Counted from the first letter of the stretch, positions 22,818 to 34,018 are shown. The stretch is DNA of 64,000 nucleotides from DASYRM01 sp036004405 (GCA_036004405.1 DASYRM010000020.1:1-64000), one strand, 5' to 3'. The notes: a model not told the origin generated them from the letters alone. Program-made: numbers and translations.

Positions 22818-24116
22818 ATGGTTCGAGTCCCATTCGCTGTTCTGGTGCTGGTGAGCGCCGCTCTCGCCGCCGGGTGCGGCAGCGCCAAGGGCGCGTCTCC
22901 GTCGGCGGCCAAAGACGCCAACCCCGCGGCCGTGCCGGTATCCGTGGCGGCGGCGGTGGAGCAGCCGATCGCGCGCTTCATCCGGGTCACCGGTACGCTT
23001 GCCGCCGAGGAACAGGCCGACGTCGCGGCCGAGACGCAGGGCCGCGTGGTGGCCACGCCGGTCGAGCGTGGCACGCGCGTGGGCGAAGGCGCCGACCTGA
23101 TTCGCATCGCGCCGGCCGAAGCCTCGGCGCAGGCGGCCGAGGCCGAGGCCAATGCCGCCCAGATCGAGAGCCGCCTCGCGCTCGGCGAGGGGGGCGCGTT
23201 CGACATCGATCGCGTTCCCGAAGTGGCCAACGCCCGCGCCAACCTGACGCTCGCGCAGGGCGACTTCGATCGCGCGAAGATGCTGTTCGAGAAGAAGCTG
23301 CTCTCGCAGGCCGAGTTCGACCAGCGCAGCGCCCAGGCCGAAGTGGCTCGGCGCCAGTTCGACATCGCCCGCAACGGGGCCGTGCAGCAGTATCAGTCGC
23401 TGCAGGCGGCCCGCGCCCGCGTGAGCCTGGCGCGCAAGGCGCTCGCCGACACGGTCGTGCGCGCGCCGTTTGCCGGCGTCGTCGGCGAGCGGCTGGTGTC
23501 GGTGGGCGACTACGTCACCCGCGGCACGAAGGTGGCGTCGGTGATGCGTACCAACCCGCTGCGGCTGCAGCTCACGGTGCCGCAGCAGTTCAGCGTCGAG
23601 GTCAGCGTGGGCCGCGCGGTCTCGCTCGAAGTGGACACCGCCCCGGGCAAGACCTATACGGGGCAGGTCCGCTACGTGTCGCCGGCCCTGCAGGCCGACT
23701 CGCGCACGCTCATCGTGGAAGCGGTCGTCGCCAACCCCGACGGCGGGCTCAGGCCCGGGACGTTTGCCACCGCGCAGATCGAACAGACCACCAGCACGCC
23801 CGGCATCCTGGCGCCGGCAGCGGCCGTGCGCACGGTCTCGGGCACGTCGCGCGTGTTCGTCGTGGCCGGCGGTCGCGCCGAAGAGCGGCTCGTCACCACC
23901 GGCCAGGTCCTCGGCGATCGCGTGGAAATCACCACCGGTCTCAAGGCCGGCGAACAGGTGGCGACGACGAACCTCAACCAACTCTCGGACGGCGTGGCCG
24001 TCTCCACCTCCGCTACGGGCGGCTCGCTTCGCGAGCCGCCCAAAGCAGTGCTGCCTGGTCGGTCCGCTCCGCGGACCGACGTGGTGGACAAGTCGCCCAA
24101 GTCTTCCGGTTCATAG
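22818..24116 (+). CDS. RND efflux periplasmic adaptor (lipoprotein)
   Basis: 432 residues, ATG 22818 with AAGGAG 9 nt upstream. Lipoprotein signal VLVLVSAALAAGCGS (lipobox with modified Cys). It has the HlyD/AcrA layout: beta-barrel start VTGTLAAEEQADVAAETQGRVVATPVERGTRV, a helical hairpin (about 100-190, ARANLTLAQGDFDRAKMLFEKKLLSQAEFDQRSAQ), the lipoyl half VVRAPFAGVVGERLVSVGDYVTRG, and the barrel domain to about 350. The tail (about 385-432) is unusual: it is encoded by two perfect DNA palindromes and has no adaptor homology. It joins the inner-membrane pump at 24124 to an outer-membrane channel; no TolC-like gene is in the window. Confidence 0.92.
   Translation: MVRVPFAVLVLVSAALAAGCGSAKGASPSAAKDANPAAVPVSVAAAVEQPIARFIRVTGTLAAEEQADVAAETQGRVVATPVERGTRVGEGADLIRIAPAEASAQAAEAEANAAQIESRLALGEGGAFDIDRVPEVANARANLTLAQGDFDRAKMLFEKKLLSQAEFDQRSAQAEVARRQFDIARNGAVQQYQSLQAARARVSLARKALADTVVRAPFAGVVGERLVSVGDYVTRGTKVASVMRTNPLRLQLTVPQQFSVEVSVGRAVSLEVDTAPGKTYTGQVRYVSPALQADSRTLIVEAVVANPDGGLRPGTFATAQIEQTTSTPGILAPAAAVRTVSGTSRVFVVAGGRAEERLVTTGQVLGDRVEITTGLKAGEQVATTNLNQLSDGVAVSTSATGGSLREPPKAVLPGRSAPRTDVVDKSPKSSGS
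24017..24080. repeat. Two in-frame palindromes in the adaptor gene
   Basis: GGGCGGCTCGC-TTC-GCGAGCCGCCC (24017-24041) and GTCGGTCCGC-TCC-GCGGACCGAC (24058-24080), both perfect. They are read in frame as GGSLREPPK and GRSAPRTDV. They resemble the intergenic hairpins of the window and lie where the conserved adaptor fold has ended. Confidence 0.8.
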
Positions 24117-24123
24117 GTGTCCC

Positions 24124-27273
<3,150 letters not shown>

Positions 27274-27354
27274 ATCTCTGGCTTCGCCTCGCGCGCGCGG
27301 TGTCTACTGTGCCCGCACTGCGTTCGGGCGTTTAGCGTGGGTGTAACGTAGGCG

Positions 27355-28176
27355 ATGGCCTCGTTCGATCTCGACGCCTACCTGGGGCGCCTCGGCACGA
27401 GCCTACGTAGAGGCGAACCTTCAGGTTCGCCTGCCATCGCCAGCATTGCGGCGCTCATGCGCGCGCACATGGCCGCCATCCCGTTCGAGAACCTCGACGT
27501 GCTGCTCGGGCGGGGCGTGCGCATCGATCTCGACAGCGTCGCCGCCAAGCTCGTGACCGCCCGCCGCGGCGGCTACTGCTTCGAGCACGGCACGCTGTTC
27601 CAGGCAGCGCTGCGCGCGCTCGGCGTCGAGGCCACGGCGCACGCGGCGCGGGTGCTGCTGGTGGCGCCGAAGGCCGAAGCGCCGCGCACGCACATGTTCC
27701 TCACCATCGTCGACGGCGGCACCACCTGGGTGCTCGACCCCGGGTTCGGCGGTCCGGGACCGATCGTGCCGGTCCCGCTCATCGAAGGGCAGGAGGCGCG
27801 CCACGGCCACGACGTTCACCGGCTCGTTCGCCGCGATGGTGAATGGGTCCTGGAAGGAATGATCAAGGGCGCGATGACGCCGCTGTGGACGTCGTCGCTC
27901 GAGCCGCAGTTCCCGGTGGATTTCGCGCTGGCCAACCACTACGTGTCGACGTTTCACGAGTCGCCGTTCGCGACGCGGCTGATGATTCGCGCGCTGACAC
28001 CGGAAGGTCGCGTGTCGGCGATGAACCGCCAGGTCACCGTGAAGTGTGGCAACGTGAACGAGACCTACCAGCTGCCGGACCGCGCCGCGCTGCGCAGGCT
28101 GGTCGCCGGGCACTTCGGGTTCGACCTGCCCGAGATCGACCGCCTGCGGGTGCCGTCCGTGCCCGAGTGGACCTGA
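27355..28176 (+). CDS. nat: Arylamine N-acetyltransferase
   Basis: 273 residues. The catalytic triad is visible: C75 in RRGGYCFEHG, H113 in RTHMFL, D128 in DPGFGG. The entry segment IPFENLDVLLGRGVRIDL is typical of NATs, which move acetyl (or other acyl) groups from CoA to arylamines and hydrazines. Between YLGRLGTSL and AIASIAALMRAHM, residues about 17-27 (RRGEPSGSP) come from an intact palindromic repeat carried in frame; most NATs have a shorter, unrelated linker there. The gene is followed, with 0 nt spacing, by the YbaK gene. Confidence 0.93.
   Translation: MASFDLDAYLGRLGTSLRRGEPSGSPAIASIAALMRAHMAAIPFENLDVLLGRGVRIDLDSVAAKLVTARRGGYCFEHGTLFQAALRALGVEATAHAARVLLVAPKAEAPRTHMFLTIVDGGTTWVLDPGFGGPGPIVPVPLIEGQEARHGHDVHRLVRRDGEWVLEGMIKGAMTPLWTSSLEPQFPVDFALANHYVSTFHESPFATRLMIRALTPEGRVSAMNRQVTVKCGNVNETYQLPDRAALRRLVAGHFGFDLPEIDRLRVPSVPEWT
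27403..27433. repeat. In-frame palindromic repeat in the NAT gene
   Basis: TACGTAGAGGCGAACCTTCAGGTTCGCC: the TACGTAG tag plus a hairpin GGCGAACC/GGTTCGCC, identical in plan to the intergenic copies at 11264 and 53560 but with a different stem. It encodes LRRGEPSGSPA near the N-terminus of the enzyme. Confidence 0.85.
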
Positions 28177-28644
28177 ATGTCCGCCACGCCGGCCGTCCAT
28201 TTCCTGCGCAAGCACGCCGTCGCCTTCACGGAGCACCCGTATCGCTACGAGGAGCACGGCGGCACCCGCGTGTCGTCGCGCGAGCTCGGCGTGGACGAGC
28301 ACGCGGTGATCAAGACGCTGGTGATGCAGGACGAGGCGAAGAAGCCGCTGCTGGTGCTGATGCACGGCGATCGCGAGGTGTCCACCAAGCAGCTCGCGAG
28401 GCAGATTGATCGCAAGACGGTGGAACCGTGCGACCCCGACGTCGCCGAGCGGCACACCGGCTACGCCGTCGGCGGCACGTCGCCATTCGGCACCCGCAAG
28501 CCGCTTCCGGTCTACGTCGAGCGTACGGTGCTCGATCTCGATCGCATCTACATCAACGGTGGACGTCGCGGGCTCCTCGTCGCGATTGCCCCCGCTGAAC
28601 TCGTCCGCGTGCTCCGTGCAGTGCCCGTCGAGTCGGCGCTCTGA
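28177..28644 (+). CDS. ybaK: Cys-tRNA(Pro)/aminoacyl-tRNA deacylase YbaK
   Basis: 155 residues, starting on the base after the NAT stop. YbaK/EbsC family, which hydrolyse mischarged Cys-tRNA(Pro) or related aminoacyl-tRNAs in trans. Characteristic segments: AVIKTLVMQ (family invariant KTL region), STKQLARQI, then GYAVGGTSPFGTRKPLPVYVE, the signature glycine-rich loop, and YINGGRRGLLVAIAP at the end. No odd features. Its operon pairing with the N-acetyltransferase carries no obvious functional meaning. Confidence 0.92.
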   Translation: MSATPAVHFLRKHAVAFTEHPYRYEEHGGTRVSSRELGVDEHAVIKTLVMQDEAKKPLLVLMHGDREVSTKQLARQIDRKTVEPCDPDVAERHTGYAVGGTSPFGTRKPLPVYVERTVLDLDRIYINGGRRGLLVAIAPAELVRVLRAVPVESAL

Positions 28645-28811
28645 GCGGGCGGCACAAGAAGTAGCCCTTACACACCGATCGCCTGGCCTGCGCGCTCGAC
28701 CGTTGCCGACGGCTGAGCGCCCATCTCGTTGACCCGTCAGCGCCTACCCGTCGCGGCACAGTCTCTGCACTCTTTTCCTGAGCAGGGCGCAACCTGAACG
28801 GAGGGAGAGCA

Positions 28812-29378
28812 ATGAAGAGATTGATTCCAACCTGTGCGATCGCGGCGGCGCTCGCCGTCGGCGTGCACGCGCAGGACAGCACCAGCACGACGCGGACGCA
28901 GATCAAGGCCGACGACGCGAAAGCGATTACGGCCACCGGCTGTCTCGTCGCGGGTCTCGTGCCTGGCTCCTTCGCGCTCCGCGGCGGCACGATCGCGCGC
29001 GGCGACGAGGTGACGAGCACGACGCGGACGAAGACCGACACCGATCGCGACGAATCCCGCGTGCGCAGCGAAACACGGACCAAGGCCGAAGGTGATCACG
29101 ATCGCGTGGGCGCGGGCGCCGTGGTGCTCTACGATCTGACGCCGCGAGCCGGCGTGGATCTGGCGACGCACGTCGGCCAGCAGGTGCAGATCACCGCGAT
29201 CAGGTTCGATCGCGGGAAGGGCGATTCGGACGTCAAGATCAAGGAAGACACCAAGGTCGATAACGACCGCGCCCCGGACACGAAGTCGAAGAGCGAATCG
29301 AAGATCACGGTCGATCGTGGCAACGGCCCGCGACTCAACGTGATCTCGGTGAAGTCGCTCGGCCAGAGCTGCACGTAA
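28812..29378 (+). CDS. Exported charged protein of unknown function
   Basis: 188 residues, ATG 28812 preceded by GGAGGGAGAGCA. Signal peptide RLIPTCAIAAALAVGVHAQ. It contains ITATGCLVAGLVPGSFALRGG, similar to an acidobacterial segment TGCL-G-x-x-G-x-FxL seen in small secreted proteins. A Lys/Asp/Arg-rich stretch follows (about 68-100), then HVGQQVQITAIRFDRG and another charged region. Two cysteines only (after TG and near the C-terminus SC). Probably a small beta-domain with disordered charged segments. No named family. A strong hairpin follows the stop. Confidence 0.65.
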   Translation: MKRLIPTCAIAAALAVGVHAQDSTSTTRTQIKADDAKAITATGCLVAGLVPGSFALRGGTIARGDEVTSTTRTKTDTDRDESRVRSETRTKAEGDHDRVGAGAVVLYDLTPRAGVDLATHVGQQVQITAIRFDRGKGDSDVKIKEDTKVDNDRAPDTKSKSESKITVDRGNGPRLNVISVKSLGQSCT

Positions 29379-29398
29379 GCTCACGCCTCTCGCCCGAG

Positions 29399-29434
29399 CG
29401 ATGGCGGCCCGGAGTCACTCCTGGGCCGCCATCG
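29399..29434 (+). terminator. Long perfect hairpin
   Basis: CGATGGCGGCCC pairs with GGGCCGCCATCG, enclosing GGAGT-C-ACTCC, for about 17 base pairs with one bulge. It lies 21 nt past the stop of the 28812 gene. No strong U-tract follows. The sequence to 29630 shows no gene I can support. Confidence 0.65.
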
Positions 29435-29630
29435 TCGTGTACGGGCGCGGGCGTGAACCGCTTGGTCTCTCGCCCCGTCTTAGGAGGCAACCGAGTCGAC
29501 GACCCGGGAGTAGGGCGGGACGGCGCCGCGCGGCAACGCGTCGTCGTCCCTGGTCGCAACCCGCAAGCAGACTGCGGACTGGATTCCCCCCAGTATAGGG
29601 GATGACCAGCCTCGCATCGGGAGGCTGGCC

Positions 29631-30062
29631 GTGTGGACTGCCGAGGCAGTACTCGTGTGTGCGCTCACGCTGCTCGGCCGCAGCGAAAGTTCGTTCCCAC
29701 CCATTCAATTCGTGAGCGGCCTGCCCGCCGACGTCTCGGTCGAGGCCGAAGGGTTCACGCGCGTCAACGATCGGCACATCTACCTGCTCACCGCCAGCCC
29801 CCTCTTCCAACGCCTGCAGCGGGGCGCCAACCTCTGCGGAGAGCTGGCGGCGGTGCGCAAGCTCGCCAGCGTGCTCGTGCACGAAGAAGCGCACGTCGTG
29901 CGAGGGGCGAGCGAGAGCGAGGCCTATGCGGCGCAGTTGACCGCGCTCGCCGCGCTGGGCGCCGGGCCAGGCAACGTGCTCTATACCGAGGTGGGGCTGT
30001 CGATGCGGCGCGCGCTGTCGCGCGACCACCCCAAGCCGGTCCGCATCATGGTCGTGCGGTAG
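29631..30062 (+). CDS. Small putative HExxH metalloprotease-like protein
   Basis: 143 residues from GTG 29631, preceded by GGGAGGCTGGCC. The N-terminus (WTAEAVLVCALTLLG) is hydrophobic and could be a signal or anchor. H84-E-E-A-H88 is a zincin motif inside a helix (VRKLASVLVHEEAHVVRGASESEAYAAQL); E97 in the following helix could be the third ligand, giving a minimal gluzincin-like site (HEEAH-8-E). Upstream is a short beta-like segment (GFTRVNDRHIYLLT). It is smaller than usual peptidases, so binding without catalysis is possible. No family name recognised. Confidence 0.65.
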   Translation: MWTAEAVLVCALTLLGRSESSFPPIQFVSGLPADVSVEAEGFTRVNDRHIYLLTASPLFQRLQRGANLCGELAAVRKLASVLVHEEAHVVRGASESEAYAAQLTALAALGAGPGNVLYTEVGLSMRRALSRDHPKPVRIMVVR

Positions 30063-30084
30063 CGGCGGCGCCGCCTCGCGCAAG

Positions 30085-30144
30085 CCGCCCGCCCGAAGGG
30101 CGGGCAATTGGACACCGCCCGAGCGAGGCGTAGCCTCGCTCGGA
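30085..30144 (+). repeat. Two-hairpin repeat, copy 2
   Basis: GCCCGCCCGAAGGGCGGGC, AATTGG, ACACCGCC, then GCGAGGCGTAGCCTCGC, the same plan as the copy that breaks the NTF2-like gene at 3914-3971. It lies between the HExxH gene and the PEBP gene. Confidence 0.8.
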
Positions 30145-30173
30145 GTAAGCTTCTGGCGTCTCAGGAGGCGCCC

Positions 30174-30767
30174 ATGAAGCTCGCCGCTCTGCTCTTCTTC
30201 GTCGTATTTGCCGTGATGCTGGCGGCGCCTCTGCCCGCGCAGCAGCCGCCGCCGGCCGGTGCCGCGCCAGCAGGGCCAGCCTTTACGTTGACCATCGGCG
30301 CCTGGCCGGACGGCGACGACATCCCGCTGAAGTACACGCAGGCGGTGCCGATGCCGGTGTCGCCCGCGCTGGCGTGGACCAACGTGCCCGCTGGCACGCG
30401 CAGCTTCGTGCTGCACTTCCACGACCCCGACGTGTCGATCAACAAGACGTCGAACGATCAGGTGCACTGGCTGGTGTGGGGCATTCCCGGCAGCGCGACG
30501 GGGTTTACCGAGAACATGCCGCAGGGCGCGCAGCTGCCCGACGGCAGCCGGCAGATCAGCGCCTCCGGTCAGATCTACCGCGGCCCTGGCGCCAGAGCCG
30601 CCGGGCCGAAGCACCACTACACCTTCGAGATCTACGCACTCGACGCCACCATCGACGTGCCGCCCGGCGCCAACGAGCAGGAGACGCGCACGGCGGTGTT
30701 TGCCGCCATGCAGGGGCACATCCTCGGCAAGGCGGTCTACGCCGGCCTCTTCAAGCGGCCCCAATAG
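30174..30767 (+). CDS. YbhB/YbcL-type PEBP protein, exported
   Basis: 197 residues, ATG 30174 after CAGGAGGCGCCC. Signal peptide LAALLFFVVFAVMLAAPLPAQ and a short Pro/Ala linker. Motifs: DGDDIPLKYTQ, SPALAWTNVPAGTRSFVLHFHDPDV (ligand-pocket HDPD), VHWLVWGIPG, AQLPDGSRQI, AGPKHHYTFEIYALD. Paralogue of 4199-4825. It ends in a 9-bp array that also provides the start region of the downstream MmgE/PrpD gene, suggesting the two are co-transcribed. Confidence 0.92.
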   Translation: MKLAALLFFVVFAVMLAAPLPAQQPPPAGAAPAGPAFTLTIGAWPDGDDIPLKYTQAVPMPVSPALAWTNVPAGTRSFVLHFHDPDVSINKTSNDQVHWLVWGIPGSATGFTENMPQGAQLPDGSRQISASGQIYRGPGARAAGPKHHYTFEIYALDATIDVPPGANEQETRTAVFAAMQGHILGKAVYAGLFKRPQ

Positions 30768-30772
30768 GCAGA

Positions 30773-30826
30773 GTAGGCGGAGAGGGCAGAGAAGGCGGAG
30801 TGGGCGGAGTGGGCGGTGTGGGCGGA
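30773..30826. repeat. 9-bp-period array at the start of the MmgE/PrpD gene
   Basis: Six units: GTAGGCGGA, GAGGGCAGA, GAAGGCGGA, GTGGGCGGA, GTGGGCGGT, GTGGGCGGA. The GTG of the last three units is in frame with the downstream gene, so the array itself provides its possible start codons and a G-rich ribosome-binding stretch. Confidence 0.75.
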
Positions 30827-32272
30827 GCAGGGCTGTCGCGGCGCACGCTTCTGCGTCGCGGCGCGTGGGCGCTCGGTGCGGCCGCATGGGTGACGGGACA
30901 CGCGGCCGACGTGAGCCCGGTGATGGCCGCGCTCAGCGACTACATGGCCGCGGCCAAGGATCGCGCGTTGCCCGGCGCCATCGTCGAGCACACGGTCCAC
31001 CACGTCCTCGACACCGTGGCCGCCATGATCTCCGGCGCCGAGCTTCCTCCGGGCCGTGCCGCGCTGGCCCTGGCGCGAGCGGAGGCTGGGCGGCCGGTCG
31101 CGACGGTCGTGGCATCGAGCACGGTGACCGGCGCCGTGGATGCGGCCCTCGTCAACGGCGTGCTCGCGCATTCGGACGAGACCGACGATTCGCACAGCGC
31201 ATCGCAGTCGCACCCGGGCGCCTCGGTGGTGCCCGCGGCGCTGGCGATGGGCGAGACCGTCGGCGTCAGCGGCCGGCACTATCTGCGCGCGGTCGCACTC
31301 GGCTACGACGTCGGCACCCGCATGACCATCGCGCTCGGCGGTTCGGCCTTCCGTGACTCGACGCGTCGCAGCACGCACGCCTACGCCGGTACGTTCGGTT
31401 CGGCGGCGGCGGCCGGCTGCGCGGCCGGGCTCGATGCGCAGCGCATGCGCTGGCTGCTCGACTACGCGTCGCAGCAGGCGGGCGGCTACGCGGTGTGGGG
31501 CCGCGACACCGATCACATCGAGAAGGGCTTCGTCTTCGGCGGCATGCCGGCGCGCAACGGGGTGACCGCGGCGCTTCTGGTCCGCGCCGGCTGGAACGGC
31601 GTGGACGACGTGTTCTCGGGCGAAGACGACTTCTTTCGCGTGAACGCTCCGGCGGGGGACCGCTCGGCGCTGGTGGCCCGGCTCGGCGAACGCTTCGAGA
31701 TCGCCAGCACCGACATCAAGAAGTGGACGGTGGGCACGCCCATCCAGGCGCCGCTCGACGCGTTGGAGAACATTCGAAAGCGCCGTCCGTTTACCGCCGC
31801 CGACGTGAAGTCGGTCGCCGTCCGCCTGGCGCCATCGGTCGGCTCGGTGGTGGACAACCGCGACATGCCCGACATCTGCCTGCAGCACATGATGACGGTG
31901 ATGCTCCTCGACGGCACCGCGTCGTTTGCGGCCGCGCACGACAAGCCGCGCATGAAGGACGCGGCGGTGCTGGAGCAGCGGCAGAAGGTGCGCTACGTGC
32001 CGGACGAGACGCTGGCGAAACTGCTGCCCGTGCGCGTGGCGATCGTGGAGGTGACGCTCGCCGACGGCACACAGCTGAGCGACCGCGTGGAGGCCGTGCG
32101 CGGCACGCCGCGCAACCCGATGTCGCGCGCCGAGATCGTGGACAAGGCGCGCGATCTCATCGGCCCGGTGCTCGGCGCCAGCCGGGCGGCGGCGCTGATT
32201 GACGCGCTGCTCGCGCTCGATACGCTGCCAGACGTGCGAAGCCTGCGGCCACTGCTGCAGAGGCAGGCCTGA
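30818..32272 (+). CDS. MmgE/PrpD family protein, Tat-exported
   Basis: About 484 residues. The start is uncertain: GTG 30800, 30809 and 30818 are all in frame within the array; 30818 is chosen as the shortest. The N-terminus has a Tat signal (LSRRTLLRRGAWALGAAAWVTG). Family features: LDTVAAMISGAELPPGR, ALVNGVLAHSDETDDSHSASQSHPGASVVPAALA, YDVGTRM, HIEKGFVFGGMPARNGVTAALL, KKWTVGTPIQAPLDAL. MmgE/PrpD includes 2-methylcitrate dehydratase and cis-aconitate decarboxylase; those are normally cytoplasmic, so a Tat-exported form is a distinct subgroup with unknown substrate. It follows a PEBP gene. Confidence 0.85.
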   Translation: MGGAGLSRRTLLRRGAWALGAAAWVTGHAADVSPVMAALSDYMAAAKDRALPGAIVEHTVHHVLDTVAAMISGAELPPGRAALALARAEAGRPVATVVASSTVTGAVDAALVNGVLAHSDETDDSHSASQSHPGASVVPAALAMGETVGVSGRHYLRAVALGYDVGTRMTIALGGSAFRDSTRRSTHAYAGTFGSAAAAGCAAGLDAQRMRWLLDYASQQAGGYAVWGRDTDHIEKGFVFGGMPARNGVTAALLVRAGWNGVDDVFSGEDDFFRVNAPAGDRSALVARLGERFEIASTDIKKWTVGTPIQAPLDALENIRKRRPFTAADVKSVAVRLAPSVGSVVDNRDMPDICLQHMMTVMLLDGTASFAAAHDKPRMKDAAVLEQRQKVRYVPDETLAKLLPVRVAIVEVTLADGTQLSDRVEAVRGTPRNPMSRAEIVDKARDLIGPVLGASRAAALIDALLALDTLPDVRSLRPLLQRQA

Positions 32273-32315
32273 AGGCCTGCAGCCACGTACGTGGGGGCCG
32301 CCTTCAGGCGGCCCG
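32263..32315. repeat. Two palindromic repeats
   Basis: GCAGGCCT-GA-AGGCCTGC (32263-32280) encodes the last residues and stop of the MmgE/PrpD gene, then CCACGTACGTGGGGGCCGCC-TTCA-GGCGGCCC follows, up to the stop of the next minus-strand gene. Confidence 0.75.
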
Positions 32316-33359
32316 TCAATCGATCTTGATCCGCCGGCGGAACTGCTGGTTCTCGTTGCAGACGAATTCGATCGGCTCCTCGTCGGCCATGATGCGCTGG
32401 TCGATGCGCACCGTCCACGGCCTGGTGTACGCCTTGGCGTCCTCGAGCGTCGTGTCGATGATCAAGTGGCCGAACGTGGGCCGCTTGATGCGCTCGGTGA
32501 ATTTGGCCTGCTGACTGTACGGGCTGCCGTTCACGTCGAGCCAGCCGTCGAACGGGCTGTCCTCGGCGCCGCGCAGGTTGTTGGTCTCGACCACCAGCGT
32601 GTCGCCTTCCCAATGACCCACCGAGTAGCCGTACCACCAGGGCTGCGGATCGCCCTGCTTCGGCAGCGGGCGGCCGTCGAGATAGATGTGCCGCAATCCG
32701 TAGTTGGCCTCGTACTCGATGAGGATCAGCTGCTTGGTCTGGACGATCTTCCGCGGCTGCGGCTGCTGGTGGAACTGCAGGAACCCCATGGGGAAGCAGT
32801 TGGCGTCCGGGTTGTCTTTCGCCTTGTCCACTTCGAAGCGCTGCTTGCGGATGCCCAGCGCCCACGGTGTGTAGGGAAGTCCGCCCTCGATGTTCGCGCC
32901 GGCCTCGAAGAACGTCGCCAGGGGCGGACCCGTCGGGTCGAACGGAAAGGGAGCGGTGGTGGGCTCGAGCGACACGCCGCCGCGGCCGCGCCCCGCCCCG
33001 ACGCCATCCCCCGGCTGCCCGCCCGGAATGCCGCCTGGTGCGCCCGGCGCCCCCGGCGCGCCCTCGCGCCCTTCTGGTGGCGGCCCTCCCGGCCGGCCCG
33101 CCTGCCCCCCGGGCCCGGCCGCTCCCCGGCCGCGTCCTCGCCCGGGCGGCGCGCTGTTAGCGCGCTGCCACACGCCCGTGAAATCGATCTTGCCGTCGGC
33201 GGTGCGGCGCGGCGGCGCGTCGTAGTTCACCCCGCCCTGCGCGGTGCGGGGAATCGACGCGTCCCGGAACTTGGGCCATTGGGCCGCCAGCGACACGGAA
33301 CCGGCCACAATGACGAGGACGGCGCCTAGTGAGGCGGCAATCGAAGTGGGTCTGCTCAT
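32316..33359 (-). CDS. Exported WEGDTLVV-family protein with Pro/Gly linker
   Basis: 347 residues from ATG 33359 (the frame is open further upstream, but this start opens the signal peptide TSIAASLGAVLVIVAGSVSLAAQ). Segments: RTADGKIDFTGVWQRAN, a long Pro/Gly/Arg-rich linker (about 70-125), NCFPMGFLQFHQQPQPRKIVQT, IYLDGRPLPKQG, YSVGHWEGDTLVVETNNL, FTERIKRPTFGHLIIDTTLED, EFVCNENQQF. All family blocks are present. Its nearest relative in the window is 60611-61420 (DGKPDFSGVWEAD, NPDARCLPLG). Function unknown; periplasmic or surface location expected. Confidence 0.8.
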   Translation of the reverse strand: MSRPTSIAASLGAVLVIVAGSVSLAAQWPKFRDASIPRTAQGGVNYDAPPRRTADGKIDFTGVWQRANSAPPGRGRGRGAAGPGGQAGRPGGPPPEGREGAPGAPGAPGGIPGGQPGDGVGAGRGRGGVSLEPTTAPFPFDPTGPPLATFFEAGANIEGGLPYTPWALGIRKQRFEVDKAKDNPDANCFPMGFLQFHQQPQPRKIVQTKQLILIEYEANYGLRHIYLDGRPLPKQGDPQPWWYGYSVGHWEGDTLVVETNNLRGAEDSPFDGWLDVNGSPYSQQAKFTERIKRPTFGHLIIDTTLEDAKAYTRPWTVRIDQRIMADEEPIEFVCNENQQFRRRIKID

Positions 33360-33405
33360 CTCGCCATCGTATACGACGGCGAAAGGCGGGCCCATTACCG
33401 TGCGG

Positions 33406-33612
33406 TCAGCGCTTCTTGGCCGAGAGGCTCGCCGCGCCGATGCGCTTCCGCGGCACCTTCGCGCCCTTCTCGCGGGCTTCGCTGAGCCCGATGGCGATCG
33501 CCTGCTTGCGGCTCTTCACCGTGCGGCCGGACCCGCTTGTGAGCGTGCCCTTCTTCTTTCGATGCATCGCCGACTTCACCGACTTCGACGCCGAGCGTCC
33601 GTACTTGGCCAC
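33406..33612 (-). CDS. DUF6496 small basic protein
   Basis: 68 residues. The core KGTLTSGSGRTVKSRKQAIAIGLSEAREKGAKVPRK matches DUF6496, short Lys/Arg-rich proteins common in bacteria and phages, function unknown. The basic character suggests nucleic acid or ribosome binding. It stands alone between two genes, transcribed left. Confidence 0.85.
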   Translation of the reverse strand: MAKYGRSASKSVKSAMHRKKKGTLTSGSGRTVKSRKQAIAIGLSEAREKGAKVPRKRIGAASLSAKKR

Positions 33613-33625
33613 GGCTCACCCTCGT

Positions 33626-33811
33626 TCAAGTGGATGACACTGCCGCCACCGCGACCACGAGCCCGAACAGATCTCGTATGAGACTGCTCTTCGAGCGGCG
33701 CGCGACCAGAAACAGGAGGAGCGCCCAGACAACAACCGCGACGGCGTCATACAACGTCAGCGCGGTGGTGGAAAAGAGGGCGTTGGGTCGGCCGTCGGAA
33801 AGGATGGGCAT
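33626..33811 (-). CDS. Possible small membrane protein
   Basis: 61 residues from ATG 33811 (the frame also continues to 33871, where the added sequence is low quality). One clear membrane segment, ALTLYDAVAVVVWALLLFLVARR, followed by RRSKSSLIRDLFGLVVAVAAVSS as a second hydrophobic stretch. There is no Shine-Dalgarno and no recognised family. Could be chance coding, but the 13-nt spacing to the DUF6496 gene and the membrane pattern argue for it. Confidence 0.4.
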   Translation of the reverse strand: MPILSDGRPNALFSTTALTLYDAVAVVVWALLLFLVARRSKSSLIRDLFGLVVAVAAVSST

Positions 33812-34018
33812 AGGGCAATCGAGCCGTGGCCGCGGTGTGCGGCACCCCGCTCGGGGCAAAGTGAATGCCAATCGCGTCGCGCCAAATGCCGGTCACGCGG
33901 AAAGCGCGGGCTTGCGGTGCGGAAGTCTTTGCAGCCCGCCGCCGCAAGAGTTTCAAGCGCACGTGGCATGTCGCGTGCTTGCTCCAACGTGCGTCCCCGC
34001 ACGCGACAGGACATCGAC

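Noticed and set aside
28645..28811. Search for a small RNA or promoter in this gap
   Set aside because: No hairpin with U-tract, no tRNA-like fold and no clear promoter hexamers.
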